Assembly: GCA_902362865.1 (NCBI GenBank)
Contig: CABIYE010000009.1
Location: forward strand, 80,212 to 108,023
Source of the DNA: Clostridiaceae bacterium
GTDB lineage: Bacteria; Bacillota; Clostridia; Lachnospirales; Lachnospiraceae
Direction: 5' to 3'
DNA: 27,812 bases
Position 1 is the stretch's first letter; every line of letters starts with the position of its first letter. A model generated the notes under the pieces. The model did not search any database. It was not told where the DNA came from and worked only from the letters and a program-made list of their open reading frames with translations. This document shows, piece by piece, positions 1 to 7,034 of this stretch. A program made the translations under genes and the position numbers.

Positions 1-3
1 TAC

Positions 4-109
4 TTTCCTATATCATAAAACGCTCCGCGGGATGCGCAGCTCGCGGAAAGGAAATTACTGTGTTACAGTCCGCTCGCGCGCGGCGATTGCGCACAAGGCG
101 CAATCTTTT
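4..109. repeat. Cluster of short hairpins at left edge, beyond pyrI
   Basis: Four dyads are packed into about 100 bases: TTTCCT (4-9) with AGGAAA (49-54), TCCGCG (24-29) with CGCGGA (42-47), ACTGT (57-61) with ACAGT (65-69), and an 8-base perfect stem GATTGCGC (85-92) with GCGCAATC (98-105), followed by TTTT on the plus strand. The T-run lies on the wrong side to terminate pyrI, which is read leftward. The last hairpin could terminate a rightward transcript entering from outside the window, or the whole block could be a dispersed palindromic repeat. The sequence does not decide between these. Confidence 0.4.
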
Positions 110-550
110 CTAATGTCCTTCGTATTTTTCCTCACAGTATTTACAGCGATATACTTCCTTTTCGGGATCGGTCAATATGAATATATGATCCAGCTCCTGC
201 TCAATAGAAGTAATACATCTTGGATTCTTACACTTGACGATATTCGTAATCTGTTTTGGAAGCTTCAGAGTTTTCTTCTCTACGATCTTCTCATCTTTGA
301 TAATGTTGATCGTAATATTGTGGTCGATAAATCCCAGGATATCCAGATCCATGAAATCTATCGGGCATTCAATCTTAATAATATCTTTTTTTCCCATCTT
401 ATTGCTTTTGGCATTTTTTATAATTGCAACACAGCAGTCAAGTTTATCTAATTTCAGGTATTTATAAATATCCATGCTGCGGCCTGCCTGAATGTGATCC
501 AGTACAAAACCCTCGGAAATACTACCGACATTCAATGTATTCTCAACCAT
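110..550 (-). CDS. pyrI: Aspartate carbamoyltransferase regulatory subunit
   Basis: 146 residues, close to the usual 150 or so for PyrI. It is the non-catalytic subunit of aspartate transcarbamoylase and, in studied family members, binds nucleotide effectors (ATP activating, CTP inhibiting) and bridges catalytic trimers. An N-terminal allosteric domain (about 1-95) is followed by a C-terminal zinc domain with the Cys pattern CKNPRC then CKYC (C-x4-C ... C-x2-C), the four zinc ligands needed to contact PyrB. The start is supported by a strong AGGAGG site eight bases upstream. It sits 12 bases after the pyrB stop on the same strand, so the two are almost certainly one transcript. The TAG stop is followed by a hairpin cluster rather than an obvious leftward terminator; pyrimidine genes may continue off the left edge. 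Confidence 0.96.
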   Translation of the reverse strand: MVENTLNVGSISEGFVLDHIQAGRSMDIYKYLKLDKLDCCVAIIKNAKSNKMGKKDIIKIECPIDFMDLDILGFIDHNITINIIKDEKIVEKKTLKLPKQITNIVKCKNPRCITSIEQELDHIFILTDPEKEVYRCKYCEEKYEGH

Positions 551-562
551 ATGATTCTCCTC

Positions 563-1480
563 CTATACTTCGATTTCCAATAGTGTCAATATCAGTGCCA
601 TACGGACATACACACCGTATTGTACCTGCTTGAAGTAGGCGGCACGTGGATCGTTATCCACCTCGACGGATATTTCATTTACTCTTGGAAGCGGATGGAG
701 TACCAGCATATCCGGACCTGCGTATTTCATTTTCTTGGCATCCAGAATATAGAAATCCTTCATGCGGACATAATCATCTTCATTGAAGAAACGCTCTCTC
801 TGGACACGGGTCATGTAGAGCAGATCCAGCTTAGGAAGAGCATCTTCCAGACGGACGACTTCTTCATAAGGAATATTGTTCTTATCCAGGACATCATGTC
901 TCATATAGCCTGGCAGGCGAAGCTCCTCCGGTGAAATTAAAATGAATCGGATACCGGGATATCTTACCAGTGCGTGAATCAGAGAATGTACGGTACGCCC
1001 GAATTTCAAATCCCCACATAATCCAATCGTCATGTTGTCCAGCCGTCCTTTTAAGGAACGGATTGTCAATAAATCTGTCAGAGTTTGGGTTGGATGCTGA
1101 TGTCCGCCGTCTCCGGCATTGATGACCGGAATTGTTGCATGGCGGCAGGCAACGGCTGCGGCGCCTTCTTTAGGGTGGCGCATGGCACAGATATCTGCAT
1201 AACAGTTAATCATGCGGATGGTATCAGAAACGCTTTCCCCCTTGGCTGCAGAGCTGGATTTGGCAGAGGAGAATCCAAGCACACTTCCGCCCAGATTCAA
1301 CATTGCCGCCTCATGGCTCAGGCGGGTTCTGGTACTTGGCTCATAGAACAGAGTAGCAAGCTTCTTCCCGTCGCAGGCATGGGCGTACTTTTTGGGATTG
1401 GCTTCGATGTCATTTGCCAAATCCAGTAATTTATCAAGTTCTTCCACAGAAAAGTCTAATGGACTGATTAAGTGTCTCAT
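563..1480 (-). CDS. pyrB: Aspartate carbamoyltransferase catalytic subunit
   Basis: 305 residues, the normal size of the catalytic chain. It joins carbamoyl phosphate and L-aspartate to make N-carbamoyl-L-aspartate, the committed step of de novo UMP synthesis, in the cytoplasm. Seen in the sequence: the carbamoyl-phosphate loop PSTRTR near residues 48-53, the HPTQ motif with the preceding GDGGHQ segment in the middle, and HPLPR near the C terminus, all family hallmarks. The ATG at 1480 has a GAGGAGG ribosome site. pyrI follows 12 bases downstream, giving the class of ATCase with a regulatory subunit. The leader upstream contains a palindromic element (1510-1581) that could affect expression. 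No PyrR or attenuator assignment is possible from what is seen here. Confidence 0.98.
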   Translation of the reverse strand: MRHLISPLDFSVEELDKLLDLANDIEANPKKYAHACDGKKLATLFYEPSTRTRLSHEAAMLNLGGSVLGFSSAKSSSAAKGESVSDTIRMINCYADICAMRHPKEGAAAVACRHATIPVINAGDGGHQHPTQTLTDLLTIRSLKGRLDNMTIGLCGDLKFGRTVHSLIHALVRYPGIRFILISPEELRLPGYMRHDVLDKNNIPYEEVVRLEDALPKLDLLYMTRVQRERFFNEDDYVRMKDFYILDAKKMKYAGPDMLVLHPLPRVNEISVEVDNDPRAAYFKQVQYGVYVRMALILTLLEIEV

Positions 1481-1509
1481 AAAAACCTCCTCATTTATCT
1501 TTCTACTAT

Positions 1510-1581
1510 GATGCCTGCGGATTGCGACGCGTAGCTAGTCCTTTAGGGTTCCGTGCTGCGCACTTTCACAATCCTAACATC
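1510..1581. repeat. Palindromic structured element in the pyrB leader
   Basis: The ends are complementary: GATG (1510-1513) with CATC (1578-1581) and GGATTG (1519-1524) with CAATCC (1569-1574). Inside are smaller hairpins, CCT-TT-AGG (1540-1547) and GTGC-TGC-GCAC (1553-1563). It lies between the probable promoter and the pyrB start, so it should be transcribed as a folded 5' leader. It resembles the other compact palindromic elements in this window, which suggests a dispersed repeat. A pyrimidine-responsive leader is possible but unsupported: no terminator-type T-run follows it in the pyrB direction. Confidence 0.45.
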
Positions 1582-1589
1582 TATCTTAT

Positions 1590-1618
1590 ATCCTATAATA
1601 AATGAGGAAGTTTTTCAA
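1590..1618 (-). promoter_or_regulatory. Candidate promoter for pyrBI
   Basis: On the minus strand TTGAAA (1618-1613) is followed after 17 bases by TAGGAT (1595-1590). The -35 is good, the -10 matches 4 of 6, and the spacing is ideal. It overlaps the 3' end of the upstream CmpB-type gene, so pyrBI could also be read through from there. Confidence 0.35.
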
Positions 1619-2001
1619 TGGATGCCGAGGATTTTTTCAAATAATAAACCGGCGCCGAACCATAAAGGAGCGTAATCAAGACGGATCAGTCCGCGGATAT
1701 TTAAGGGGGCGTCACTGTAATCCCATGGGCAGGCGTCCATTTTGCGAAGAAGCGAACCGGTGAAAAATTCTCCAATAAAAATAAAACATGTATAAACACC
1801 TCCACGAATCACCGCATTCTTTCCCTTCAGCAATTTACAGACAGGAGACAGCAGACTTGCCATCCCATAGATGGGAAACATCCAGATAGACGTATTCCCG
1901 ATTAATTTCGGGTTTTCATTTTTTTGATAAGAACGCATACCGGTGAAAAGGATTTCCATACACCAGCCAGCCGTCCCACATGCAAGAAAATTATGTTTCA
2001 T
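1615..2001 (-). CDS. CmpB-type putative ABC-transporter membrane protein
   Basis: 128 residues, hydrophobic, resembling the small 'putative ABC-transporter type IV' family (CmpB-like, Pfam ABC_trans_CmpB). Characteristic pieces visible are an N-terminal WC-ME segment, a central FPIYG motif, a G-E-x-x-TG segment in a membrane helix, and the C-terminal WDYSDAPLNIRG-like stretch followed by a last helix. It probably spans the membrane about four times. The family has no established biochemical role, and no ATPase partner is adjacent, so transport should not be assumed. It lies upstream of pyrB on the same strand, 134 bases away, without an obvious terminator between. No clear ribosome site was seen for the ATG at 2001, so the start is less certain than the family call. 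Confidence 0.7.
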   Translation of the reverse strand: MKHNFLACGTAGWCMEILFTGMRSYQKNENPKLIGNTSIWMFPIYGMASLLSPVCKLLKGKNAVIRGGVYTCFIFIGEFFTGSLLRKMDACPWDYSDAPLNIRGLIRLDYAPLWFGAGLLFEKILGIH

Positions 2002-2047
2002 AGAATCAGTATGCAGAAGAAACCTAGATTTTATACAAAAAATATAT

Positions 2048-2053
2048 TATACT
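2048..2053 (+). promoter_or_regulatory. Possible -10 element for pheA
   Basis: TATACT follows an AT-rich tract just upstream of the repeat-bearing leader. The matching -35 position (TAGATT, 2025-2030, 17-base spacing) is poor. If used, the pheA leader RNA would be about 470 bases long and include all six tandem repeats. Confidence 0.25.
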
Positions 2054-2071
2054 GAAAGCAATGAGCCGCGC

Positions 2072-2128
2072 GAAAAGGAAAGGACGGAAAGCGTCTGCTT
2101 GCAGACAGGCTTGCCGGACTTCCTTTTC
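2072..2128 (+). other. Long hairpin at the start of the pheA leader
   Basis: GAAAAGGAA (2072-2080) pairs perfectly with TTCCTTTTC (2120-2128), enclosing a second stem GTCTGC (2093-2098) with GCAGAC (2101-2106). It is not followed by a T-tract. The same GAAAAGGAA string recurs at 2509-2517, over the pheA ribosome binding site, so the downstream arm has two possible partners. Confidence 0.5.
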
Positions 2129-2131
2129 ATG

Positions 2132-2503
2132 AGGCGAAAGCCGAGACCGAGGGGACGAAGTACCCGAGGTAGGCGCGGCGGAAGGGCGCGCGGAAGGCGA
2201 AAGCCGAGACCGAGGGGGCGAAGTACCCGAGGTAGGCGCGGCGGAAGGGCGCGGGGAAGGCGAAAGCCGAGACCGAGGGGACGAAGTACCCGAGGTAGGC
2301 GCGGCGGAGAAAAGGCGCGGGGAAGGCGAAAGCCGAGACCGAGGGGACGAAGTACCCGAGGTAGGCGCGGCGGAAGGGCGCGGGGAAGGCGAAAGCCGAG
2401 ACCGAGGGGGCGAAGTACCCGAGGTAGGCGCGGCGGAAGGGCGCGGGGAAGGCGAAAGCCGAGACCGAGGGGACGAAGTACCCGAGGTAGGTGCGGCGGA
2501 AGA
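2132..2503. repeat. Six tandem copies of a 63-base GC-rich unit
   Basis: Copies begin at 2132, 2195, 2258, 2324, 2387 and 2450, giving periods of 63, 63, 66, 63 and 63 bases; the third copy carries a 3-base insertion near 2310 and the last is truncated. Copies are nearly identical, differing mainly at an A/G after the GGGG run. Each unit contains GGC-GAAA-GCC (a GAAA-capped mini hairpin) and an imperfect stem GGGgAC-GAA-GTaCCC flanked by ACC/GGT, so the RNA would be a string of identical hairpins. The array is bounded by GAGCCGCG plus AAAAGGAA on both sides (2063-2080, with an extra CG, and 2502-2517). The period is a multiple of three, so several frames stay open, but the implied Arg/Pro/Gly-rich peptides do not look like proteins. 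There is no unique spacer sequence, so this is not a CRISPR array. Confidence 0.95.
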
Positions 2504-2513
2504 GCCGCGAAAA

Positions 2514-2521
2514 GGAAGGAG
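2514..2521 (+). promoter_or_regulatory. Ribosome binding site of pheA, inside a repeated flank
   Basis: GGAAGGAG lies seven bases before the pheA ATG (2529). It overlaps GAAAAGGAA (2509-2517), a copy of the left arm of the 2072-2128 hairpin. The arm at 2120-2128 could therefore pair over this site and hide it, an inferred alternative structure. Confidence 0.65.
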
Positions 2522-2528
2522 ACGCAAG

Positions 2529-3659
2529 ATGAAATCACTAGAAGAACTGAGAAAGCAGCTTGACGAGATTGACAGTCAAATCGTGGAATTATATGAAAGA
2601 CGCATGGATGTCTGCGGACAGGTAGGCAACTACAAGATAGAGACAGGGAAAAAGGTATTTGACAAGAACAGGGAAATTGAGAAACTCCACGCAGTAACTG
2701 CGGATGTGGAAGATGGGTTTTATAAGAAGGGATTAACGGAGCTTTTTGAGCAGTTGATGGCACAGAGCAGGAAGCTTCAGTATCAGATGCTCACCAAGAA
2801 GGGAGCGCTGGGACGTCTGCCGTTTATCGGGGTGGACGCACTTGACCTTGAGGGGGCGCGGATTGTATTCCAGGGGACGGACGGCGCTTATTCTCAGGCA
2901 GCTATGTTCAAATATTTTGGCAGGGATATTGACAGTTTCCACGTGCAGACATTCCGTGATGCGATGGAGGCAATAGAAGAAGGTTCGGCAGATTTTGCAG
3001 TACTTCCTATTGAGAATTCCTCTGCCGGAATGGTAACGGAGATGTATGATCTGCTGGTGGAGTTTGAAAATTATATTGTAGGAGAGGTTGAACTTCCTGT
3101 TGAGCATGCATTGACGGGCGTTGAAGGGGCATCCATTTCTACAATCCGGAGAGTCTATTCCCATCCACAGGCACTGATGCAGAGCGCTAAGTATCTGGAT
3201 GAGCACAGAGACTGGCAGCAGATTGGCGTGGCGAATACGGCTGTAGCAGCTAAGAAGATTGTGGAAGAAAAGGATGTGGCTCAGGCGGCAATCTGCAGTG
3301 CCCATGCAGCGGAAATTTATGGATTAAAAGTTCTGGACAGCAAGATTAATGATAACGATAACAATTCTACACGATTTATCATTGTGACGAACCAAAAGAT
3401 ATTTCTGAAGGATGCGAAAAAAATCAGCATTTGTTTTGAGGTTGCCCATGAGAGCGGTTCCCTGTATCATCTGCTGTCTCATTTTATTTATAATGACCTG
3501 AATATGACGAAGATTGAATCAAGGCCGATTGAAGGGCGGACCTGGGAGTATCGGTTCTTTGTTGATTTTGAGGGAAATATGAGTGAAGGCGCTGTGAAAA
3601 ATGCAATCCGCGGACTCAGGGAAGAGGCTAAGAGCCTGAAAATACTTGGAAATTATTAA
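2529..3659 (+). CDS. pheA: Bifunctional chorismate mutase / prephenate dehydratase (P-protein)
   Basis: 376 residues in three parts. Residues 1-88 are an AroQ-type chorismate mutase helix bundle (LRKQLDEID at the start, the conserved VFDKNRE near 43-49), converting chorismate to prephenate. Residues about 110-290 are prephenate dehydratase (FQGTDGAYSQAA, the ENSSAG loop, and the catalytic TRF motif at 281-283), giving phenylpyruvate. Residues about 295-376 form an ACT domain with the ESRP motif at 330-333, the site that binds phenylalanine for feedback inhibition in characterised enzymes. The ATG at 2529 has a good ribosome site. An unusual repeat-filled leader precedes it. The DUF815 ATPase gene starts 20 bases downstream and is probably co-transcribed, without any clear metabolic link. 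Confidence 0.97.
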   Translation: MKSLEELRKQLDEIDSQIVELYERRMDVCGQVGNYKIETGKKVFDKNREIEKLHAVTADVEDGFYKKGLTELFEQLMAQSRKLQYQMLTKKGALGRLPFIGVDALDLEGARIVFQGTDGAYSQAAMFKYFGRDIDSFHVQTFRDAMEAIEEGSADFAVLPIENSSAGMVTEMYDLLVEFENYIVGEVELPVEHALTGVEGASISTIRRVYSHPQALMQSAKYLDEHRDWQQIGVANTAVAAKKIVEEKDVAQAAICSAHAAEIYGLKVLDSKINDNDNNSTRFIIVTNQKIFLKDAKKISICFEVAHESGSLYHLLSHFIYNDLNMTKIESRPIEGRTWEYRFFVDFEGNMSEGAVKNAIRGLREEAKSLKILGNY

Positions 3660-3679
3660 GAGAAAAGAAGGAAAATACA

Positions 3680-4966
3680 ATGCGAGTAAATGAATTAATG
3701 CTGTACCGTCATATCGAAGAGGGACAAATTTTAATGGATATGACATTTTTAATGGAGAATTATAAGAATGACGATTATGAAAAAGAGGATTTAAGGAGTC
3801 TTTTATTTGACTGCATTAACGGAATGATTGAGATGGCGGTCAGTCATGGATTTGAGGGAAATCTGTGGCACAATTATCTGACATTTCTTTTAGCAAATGA
3901 TGAAAATGCTTACAGCACTTCCTGCGAGATTGTTGGTGAGATTGAAGGCAGCATCAATCAGGTGGCATTGCATGATTTTGCGATTTTCAAAGAGTTGTTT
4001 GATTATGATTTCACAGACATGGAGAGGGAACTGTGTACGGATGGACTGTCTATGATACAGAAGTTTACCGGTTCAGGAGAACATGGAAGTGTGTTTAACA
4101 AGCGGATTCGGGACAGAATCTGTGCTCTTGGCAAAATTCTGTCAGAGACAGACACAATTGAAGCATTTCAGGCGGTCATGACTCAGTTTTACAAGGAATT
4201 TGGCGTGGGAAAGCTGGGGCTTCATAAGGCATTCCGAATTGAACATACAGAAGAGGGAACACAGATTGTTCCCATTACGAAGATTGCCCATGTCCGTTTG
4301 GATGATCTGGTAGGATATGAGATTGCCAAGAAAAAGCTGATTGACAATACGGAGGCGTTTGTCAAGGGACGTAAGGCGAATAACTGCCTGTTGTTCGGTG
4401 ATGCCGGAACCGGAAAATCTACATCTATTAAAGCCATCCTGAATCAGTATTATGACCAGGGGCTCCGTATGATTGAGGTATACAAGCATCAGTTCCAGGA
4501 TTTGAATGATGTGATTGCGCAGGTGAAGAACCGGAATTATAAATTCATTATTTACATGGATGATTTGTCTTTTGAAGAATTTGAGATAGAGTATAAATAC
4601 CTGAAGGCTGTAATAGAGGGCGGCCTGGAGCGTAAACCGGATAATGTGCTGATTTATGCAACCTCCAACCGCCGCCATCTGATCCGCGAGACTTTTAAGG
4701 ATAAGCAGGATCGGGACGAAGAACTTCATACCAACGATACGGTACAGGAGAAGTTATCGCTTGTTGCAAGATTTGGCGTTACGATTTATTTTGGCGGACC
4801 GAGCAAGAAAGAATTCCAGGAGATTGTAAGACAGCTTGCCGCAAGAAACGGCATTACCATGCCGGAGGAACAACTTTTATTAGAAGCGAACAAGTGGGAG
4901 TTAAGCCACGGCGGGCTGTCAGGAAGGACAGCCCAGCAGTTTGTGGATTATTTATTGGGAATGTGA
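3680..4966 (+). CDS. DUF815 family AAA-type ATPase
   Basis: 428 residues. The C-terminal half matches the DUF815 (Pfam PF05673) P-loop ATPase family: Walker A GDAGTGKST near residues 239-247 and a Walker B segment IIYMDDLSF near 290, followed by an ATSNRRHLI motif typical of AAA sensor-1 regions and DUF815 proteins. The first 200 or so residues are helical and lack a recognisable fold. Clostridial members are common and uncharacterised; a role in handling protein or nucleic-acid complexes is only a guess from the AAA fold. The start is supported by an AAGGAA site seven bases upstream. It follows pheA by 20 bases and its stop is 11 bases from the convergent end of rqcH, with no room for a separate terminator between the two. 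Confidence 0.85.
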   Translation: MRVNELMLYRHIEEGQILMDMTFLMENYKNDDYEKEDLRSLLFDCINGMIEMAVSHGFEGNLWHNYLTFLLANDENAYSTSCEIVGEIEGSINQVALHDFAIFKELFDYDFTDMERELCTDGLSMIQKFTGSGEHGSVFNKRIRDRICALGKILSETDTIEAFQAVMTQFYKEFGVGKLGLHKAFRIEHTEEGTQIVPITKIAHVRLDDLVGYEIAKKKLIDNTEAFVKGRKANNCLLFGDAGTGKSTSIKAILNQYYDQGLRMIEVYKHQFQDLNDVIAQVKNRNYKFIIYMDDLSFEEFEIEYKYLKAVIEGGLERKPDNVLIYATSNRRHLIRETFKDKQDRDEELHTNDTVQEKLSLVARFGVTIYFGGPSKKEFQEIVRQLAARNGITMPEEQLLLEANKWELSHGGLSGRTAQQFVDYLLGM

Positions 4967-4977
4967 GGCAGTTTATG

Positions 4978-6717
4978 TCAAGATTCCAGTAGTTTCAGCC
5001 CGGAGATGTCGGAATCTATCACAAGGGAATAATTGGTGTGGTAGATGACGAATCCCGGCTTTCCACCGTTTGGCTTCTTTACATGTTTGCGCTCAATATA
5101 ATCGATTTCCACCTTGTCGCTTCCACGGTTCTTAGAATAGTAGGCGGCGAGTCGGCCGGCTTCCTCAAAGACCCGGTCGGGAAGTTCTTTGCCCTCCGTC
5201 TTTACAATGACGTGGGAACCGGGAGTCCCTTTGGCGTGGAACCACCAGTCGCCTCCGTTAGCAAAGTGGAAGGTCAGTTCTTCGTTCTGGAAGTTGTTTT
5301 TCCCTACATAGATATGATAGCCGTCACTGGACAGATAGTGGAAGGGGCGGCTTTTTAGTTTCACTTTTTTCTTCGAGGCTTTCCGGCGGATATATCCGCT
5401 CTGGATTAACTCTTCCTTAATCTGAGCGAGGTCGTCTTCACTTAAGGCAATATCAAGGGCATTGCTTACGGATTCCAGATAAGTAATGTCTGCTTTTGTT
5501 TCCTCAATGAGTTCCCCAAGAGCCTCAAAAGTACGTTTCTGCTTGTTGTATTTTGCGAAGTAGCGCTGCGCATTCTCTCCCGGAGTTTGGGTGGGATCCA
5601 GAGGAATCGTAACCTTTTCGTTGGTATAGTAATTCAGCGCTTCTAATTCTTTGGCGCCGCTTTCCAGATGATAACCATAAGTATTAATCAGCTCTCCGTA
5701 GACCTTATATTTGTCACGCCCCAGGGTGTCTTTTAACTGGCGGCTCTGCAAGTCGTATTTCTTGCGGCTGCGTTCCAGGGCAGTCTGTACGATCCGGCGC
5801 AGGTCTGCCGATTTCTGCCGGATGCGAGTGACGGTATTTTTTTCAGCATAGTAGGTACGCAGAACCTGAGAGACAGAAGAGACTTCCTTCGTTGTATACT
5901 GGCTGAAATGTGTCAGCGGCAGGCAGGAAAATTCTATGGGAGAATTCTGGTTATAGTAGATGACCGGGCAGAAGTTGCCCTGCTTTACTGCTTCAAAGTA
6001 AATATGAAACTGGTTATACAGATGAATGCCCATGTCTTCCGACAGGTCTCCGGCAGTCATGGCAGATTCAATGCCGGAAATATAGCAGATTTCTTCTGCC
6101 GCCACAGGGCTGATTCCGGTGAAGCTGGTATAGATTGCCTTGGCAAGAGGCGCCGGATGCGTTTTTAAGGTATGGATAAAATCCTCCCGGGACACGGTGA
6201 GGGGGTCAAGCTTGTTCATGGTGTCGGGGATAAAGTATTCCCGCCCGGGCAGTACCTCCCGCACGGAACTCATTTGCGCGGAAACATGCTTGATGCTGTC
6301 TATAATCCTGCCTTGCTCATCGCAGAAAATAATATTGCTGTGCTTTCCCATGATTTCCACAATCAGTGTCTTGCGGCATAAATCGCCCATTTCATCCAGA
6401 TGCTCAATGTGGAAATAGATAATTCGTTCCAGCTTTGGCTGGGAAATCCGGACGATCCGCCCGTTGTTAATATGTTTTCTGAGAAGCATGCAGAATCCGG
6501 GGGCAGTCATAGGACTTGGTTTATTTTCTTCCGTCAAATAGATGAGGGGCAGAGAGGCGCTGGCCGAAATAGAAAGGCGCTTCATACCGTCGGCTGTCTT
6601 GATTGTAAGAAGAAGTTCATCCGTCTCCGGTTGCGCAATTTTATTAATCCGCCCGTCTGTTAATGTATGTTTTAATTCCTGTACCAGTGCGGCAACAGTG
6701 ATTCCGTCAAAAGCCAT
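4978..6717 (-). CDS. rqcH: RqcH/NFACT-family ribosome quality control protein (Rqc2 homolog)
   Basis: 579 residues from the chosen start. Members of this family (older name: fibronectin-binding protein FbpA) bind stalled 50S subunits and recruit tRNA-Ala to add C-terminal alanine tails that mark nascent chains for degradation. The layout fits: NFACT-N beginning with MAFDGITVAALV and a conserved VEIMGKHSN motif near residue 120, a middle region with a YAEKN segment and coiled coils (about 270-440), and an NFACT-R domain (about 455-560) with the GGDWWFHAKGTPGSHVIV signature. An upstream in-frame ATG at 6759 would add 14 residues. The ATG at 6717 is preferred because an AAAGGA site precedes it at normal distance and family proteins begin MAFDG or MALDG. 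It is transcribed from a strong promoter that overlaps the divergent yicC promoter. Confidence 0.94.
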   Translation of the reverse strand: MAFDGITVAALVQELKHTLTDGRINKIAQPETDELLLTIKTADGMKRLSISASASLPLIYLTEENKPSPMTAPGFCMLLRKHINNGRIVRISQPKLERIIYFHIEHLDEMGDLCRKTLIVEIMGKHSNIIFCDEQGRIIDSIKHVSAQMSSVREVLPGREYFIPDTMNKLDPLTVSREDFIHTLKTHPAPLAKAIYTSFTGISPVAAEEICYISGIESAMTAGDLSEDMGIHLYNQFHIYFEAVKQGNFCPVIYYNQNSPIEFSCLPLTHFSQYTTKEVSSVSQVLRTYYAEKNTVTRIRQKSADLRRIVQTALERSRKKYDLQSRQLKDTLGRDKYKVYGELINTYGYHLESGAKELEALNYYTNEKVTIPLDPTQTPGENAQRYFAKYNKQKRTFEALGELIEETKADITYLESVSNALDIALSEDDLAQIKEELIQSGYIRRKASKKKVKLKSRPFHYLSSDGYHIYVGKNNFQNEELTFHFANGGDWWFHAKGTPGSHVIVKTEGKELPDRVFEEAGRLAAYYSKNRGSDKVEIDYIERKHVKKPNGGKPGFVIYHTNYSLVIDSDISGLKLLES

Positions 6718-6754
6718 TTTTAAACAATCCTTTCTTTTTTGGTGTCTTATTCCT

Positions 6755-6784
6755 ATCATACAGATGGTTGACGGGATATGTCAA
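6755..6784 (-). promoter_or_regulatory. Promoter of rqcH
   Basis: Minus strand TTGACA (6784-6779), 18-base spacer, TATGAT (6760-6755): a near-consensus sigma-A promoter about 40 bases before the rqcH start. It overlaps the divergent yicC promoter, so the two cannot be occupied at once. Confidence 0.75.
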
Positions 6785-6796
6785 ATGAATTATAAT
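6768..6796 (+). promoter_or_regulatory. Promoter of the yicC operon
   Basis: TTGACG (6768-6773), exactly 17 bases, TATAAT (6791-6796): close to sigma-A consensus. Transcription would start near 6803, so the 195-base element inserted at 6824 lies wholly in the 5' untranslated leader. Confidence 0.8.
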
Positions 6797-6823
6797 GAAG
6801 GATAGCAAAATACAGGTGAAGAG

Positions 6824-7018
6824 GTTACTATTCACAGCACCCCACCGGCATGCGCACTCGTCGCATCTTCGATGCGCCAGTCCCGCTCCTGACGGAGCTA
6901 AGACTGCTTATACAGGTGGGGTGACTGCTCCACAGTCCTGATTTGGAATCCCATATATCTTCTTACGTGCAAGCACGACGAATCCATATGGGATTTCAAA
7001 TCGGCTGTGAATAGTAAC
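6824..7018. mobile_element. MITE-like 195-base element with 14-base inverted ends
   Basis: The ends are perfect inverted repeats: GTTACTATTCACAG (6824-6837) and its complement (7005-7018). They are flanked by an 8-base direct repeat GTGAAGAG (6816-6823 and 7019-7026), read as a target-site duplication. The inside is highly palindromic: CACCCCACC (6838-6846) with GGTGGGGTG (6915-6923); CAGTC (6878-6882) with GACTG (6902-6906) enclosing GCTCC/GGAGC; CGCATC-TTC-GATGCG (6862-6876); and a 17-base arm 6940-6956 with 6986-7002 (one mismatch). There is no coding capacity, so it would need a transposase in trans. The duplicated target includes the GAAGAGG ribosome site of yicC. No family name can be assigned from sequence alone. 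Confidence 0.85.
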
Positions 7019-7034
7019 GTGAAGAGGTATAATA

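Noticed and set aside
85..109. Intrinsic terminator of pyrI
   Set aside because: The T-run follows the stem only in the rightward direction, while pyrI is transcribed leftward.
2132..2503. CRISPR array
   Set aside because: Whole 63-base units are repeated with no unique spacers, and no cas genes are present.
2041..2528. T-box or phenylalanine leader-peptide attenuator before pheA
   Set aside because: No T-box motif, no Phe-rich leader peptide and no terminator hairpin with a T-run were seen.
1943..2563. Long plus-strand open frame of Arg/Gly/Pro-rich repeats across the tandem array
   Set aside because: The frame is open only because the repeat period is a multiple of three and GC-rich; it has no ribosome site, starts inside the opposite-strand CmpB gene and overlaps pheA in another frame. 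Opposite-strand frames over the same array (2024-2763) are rejected for the same reason.
6824..7018. Insertion sequence with its own transposase
   Set aside because: At 195 bases it has no coding capacity; only a non-autonomous element is supported.
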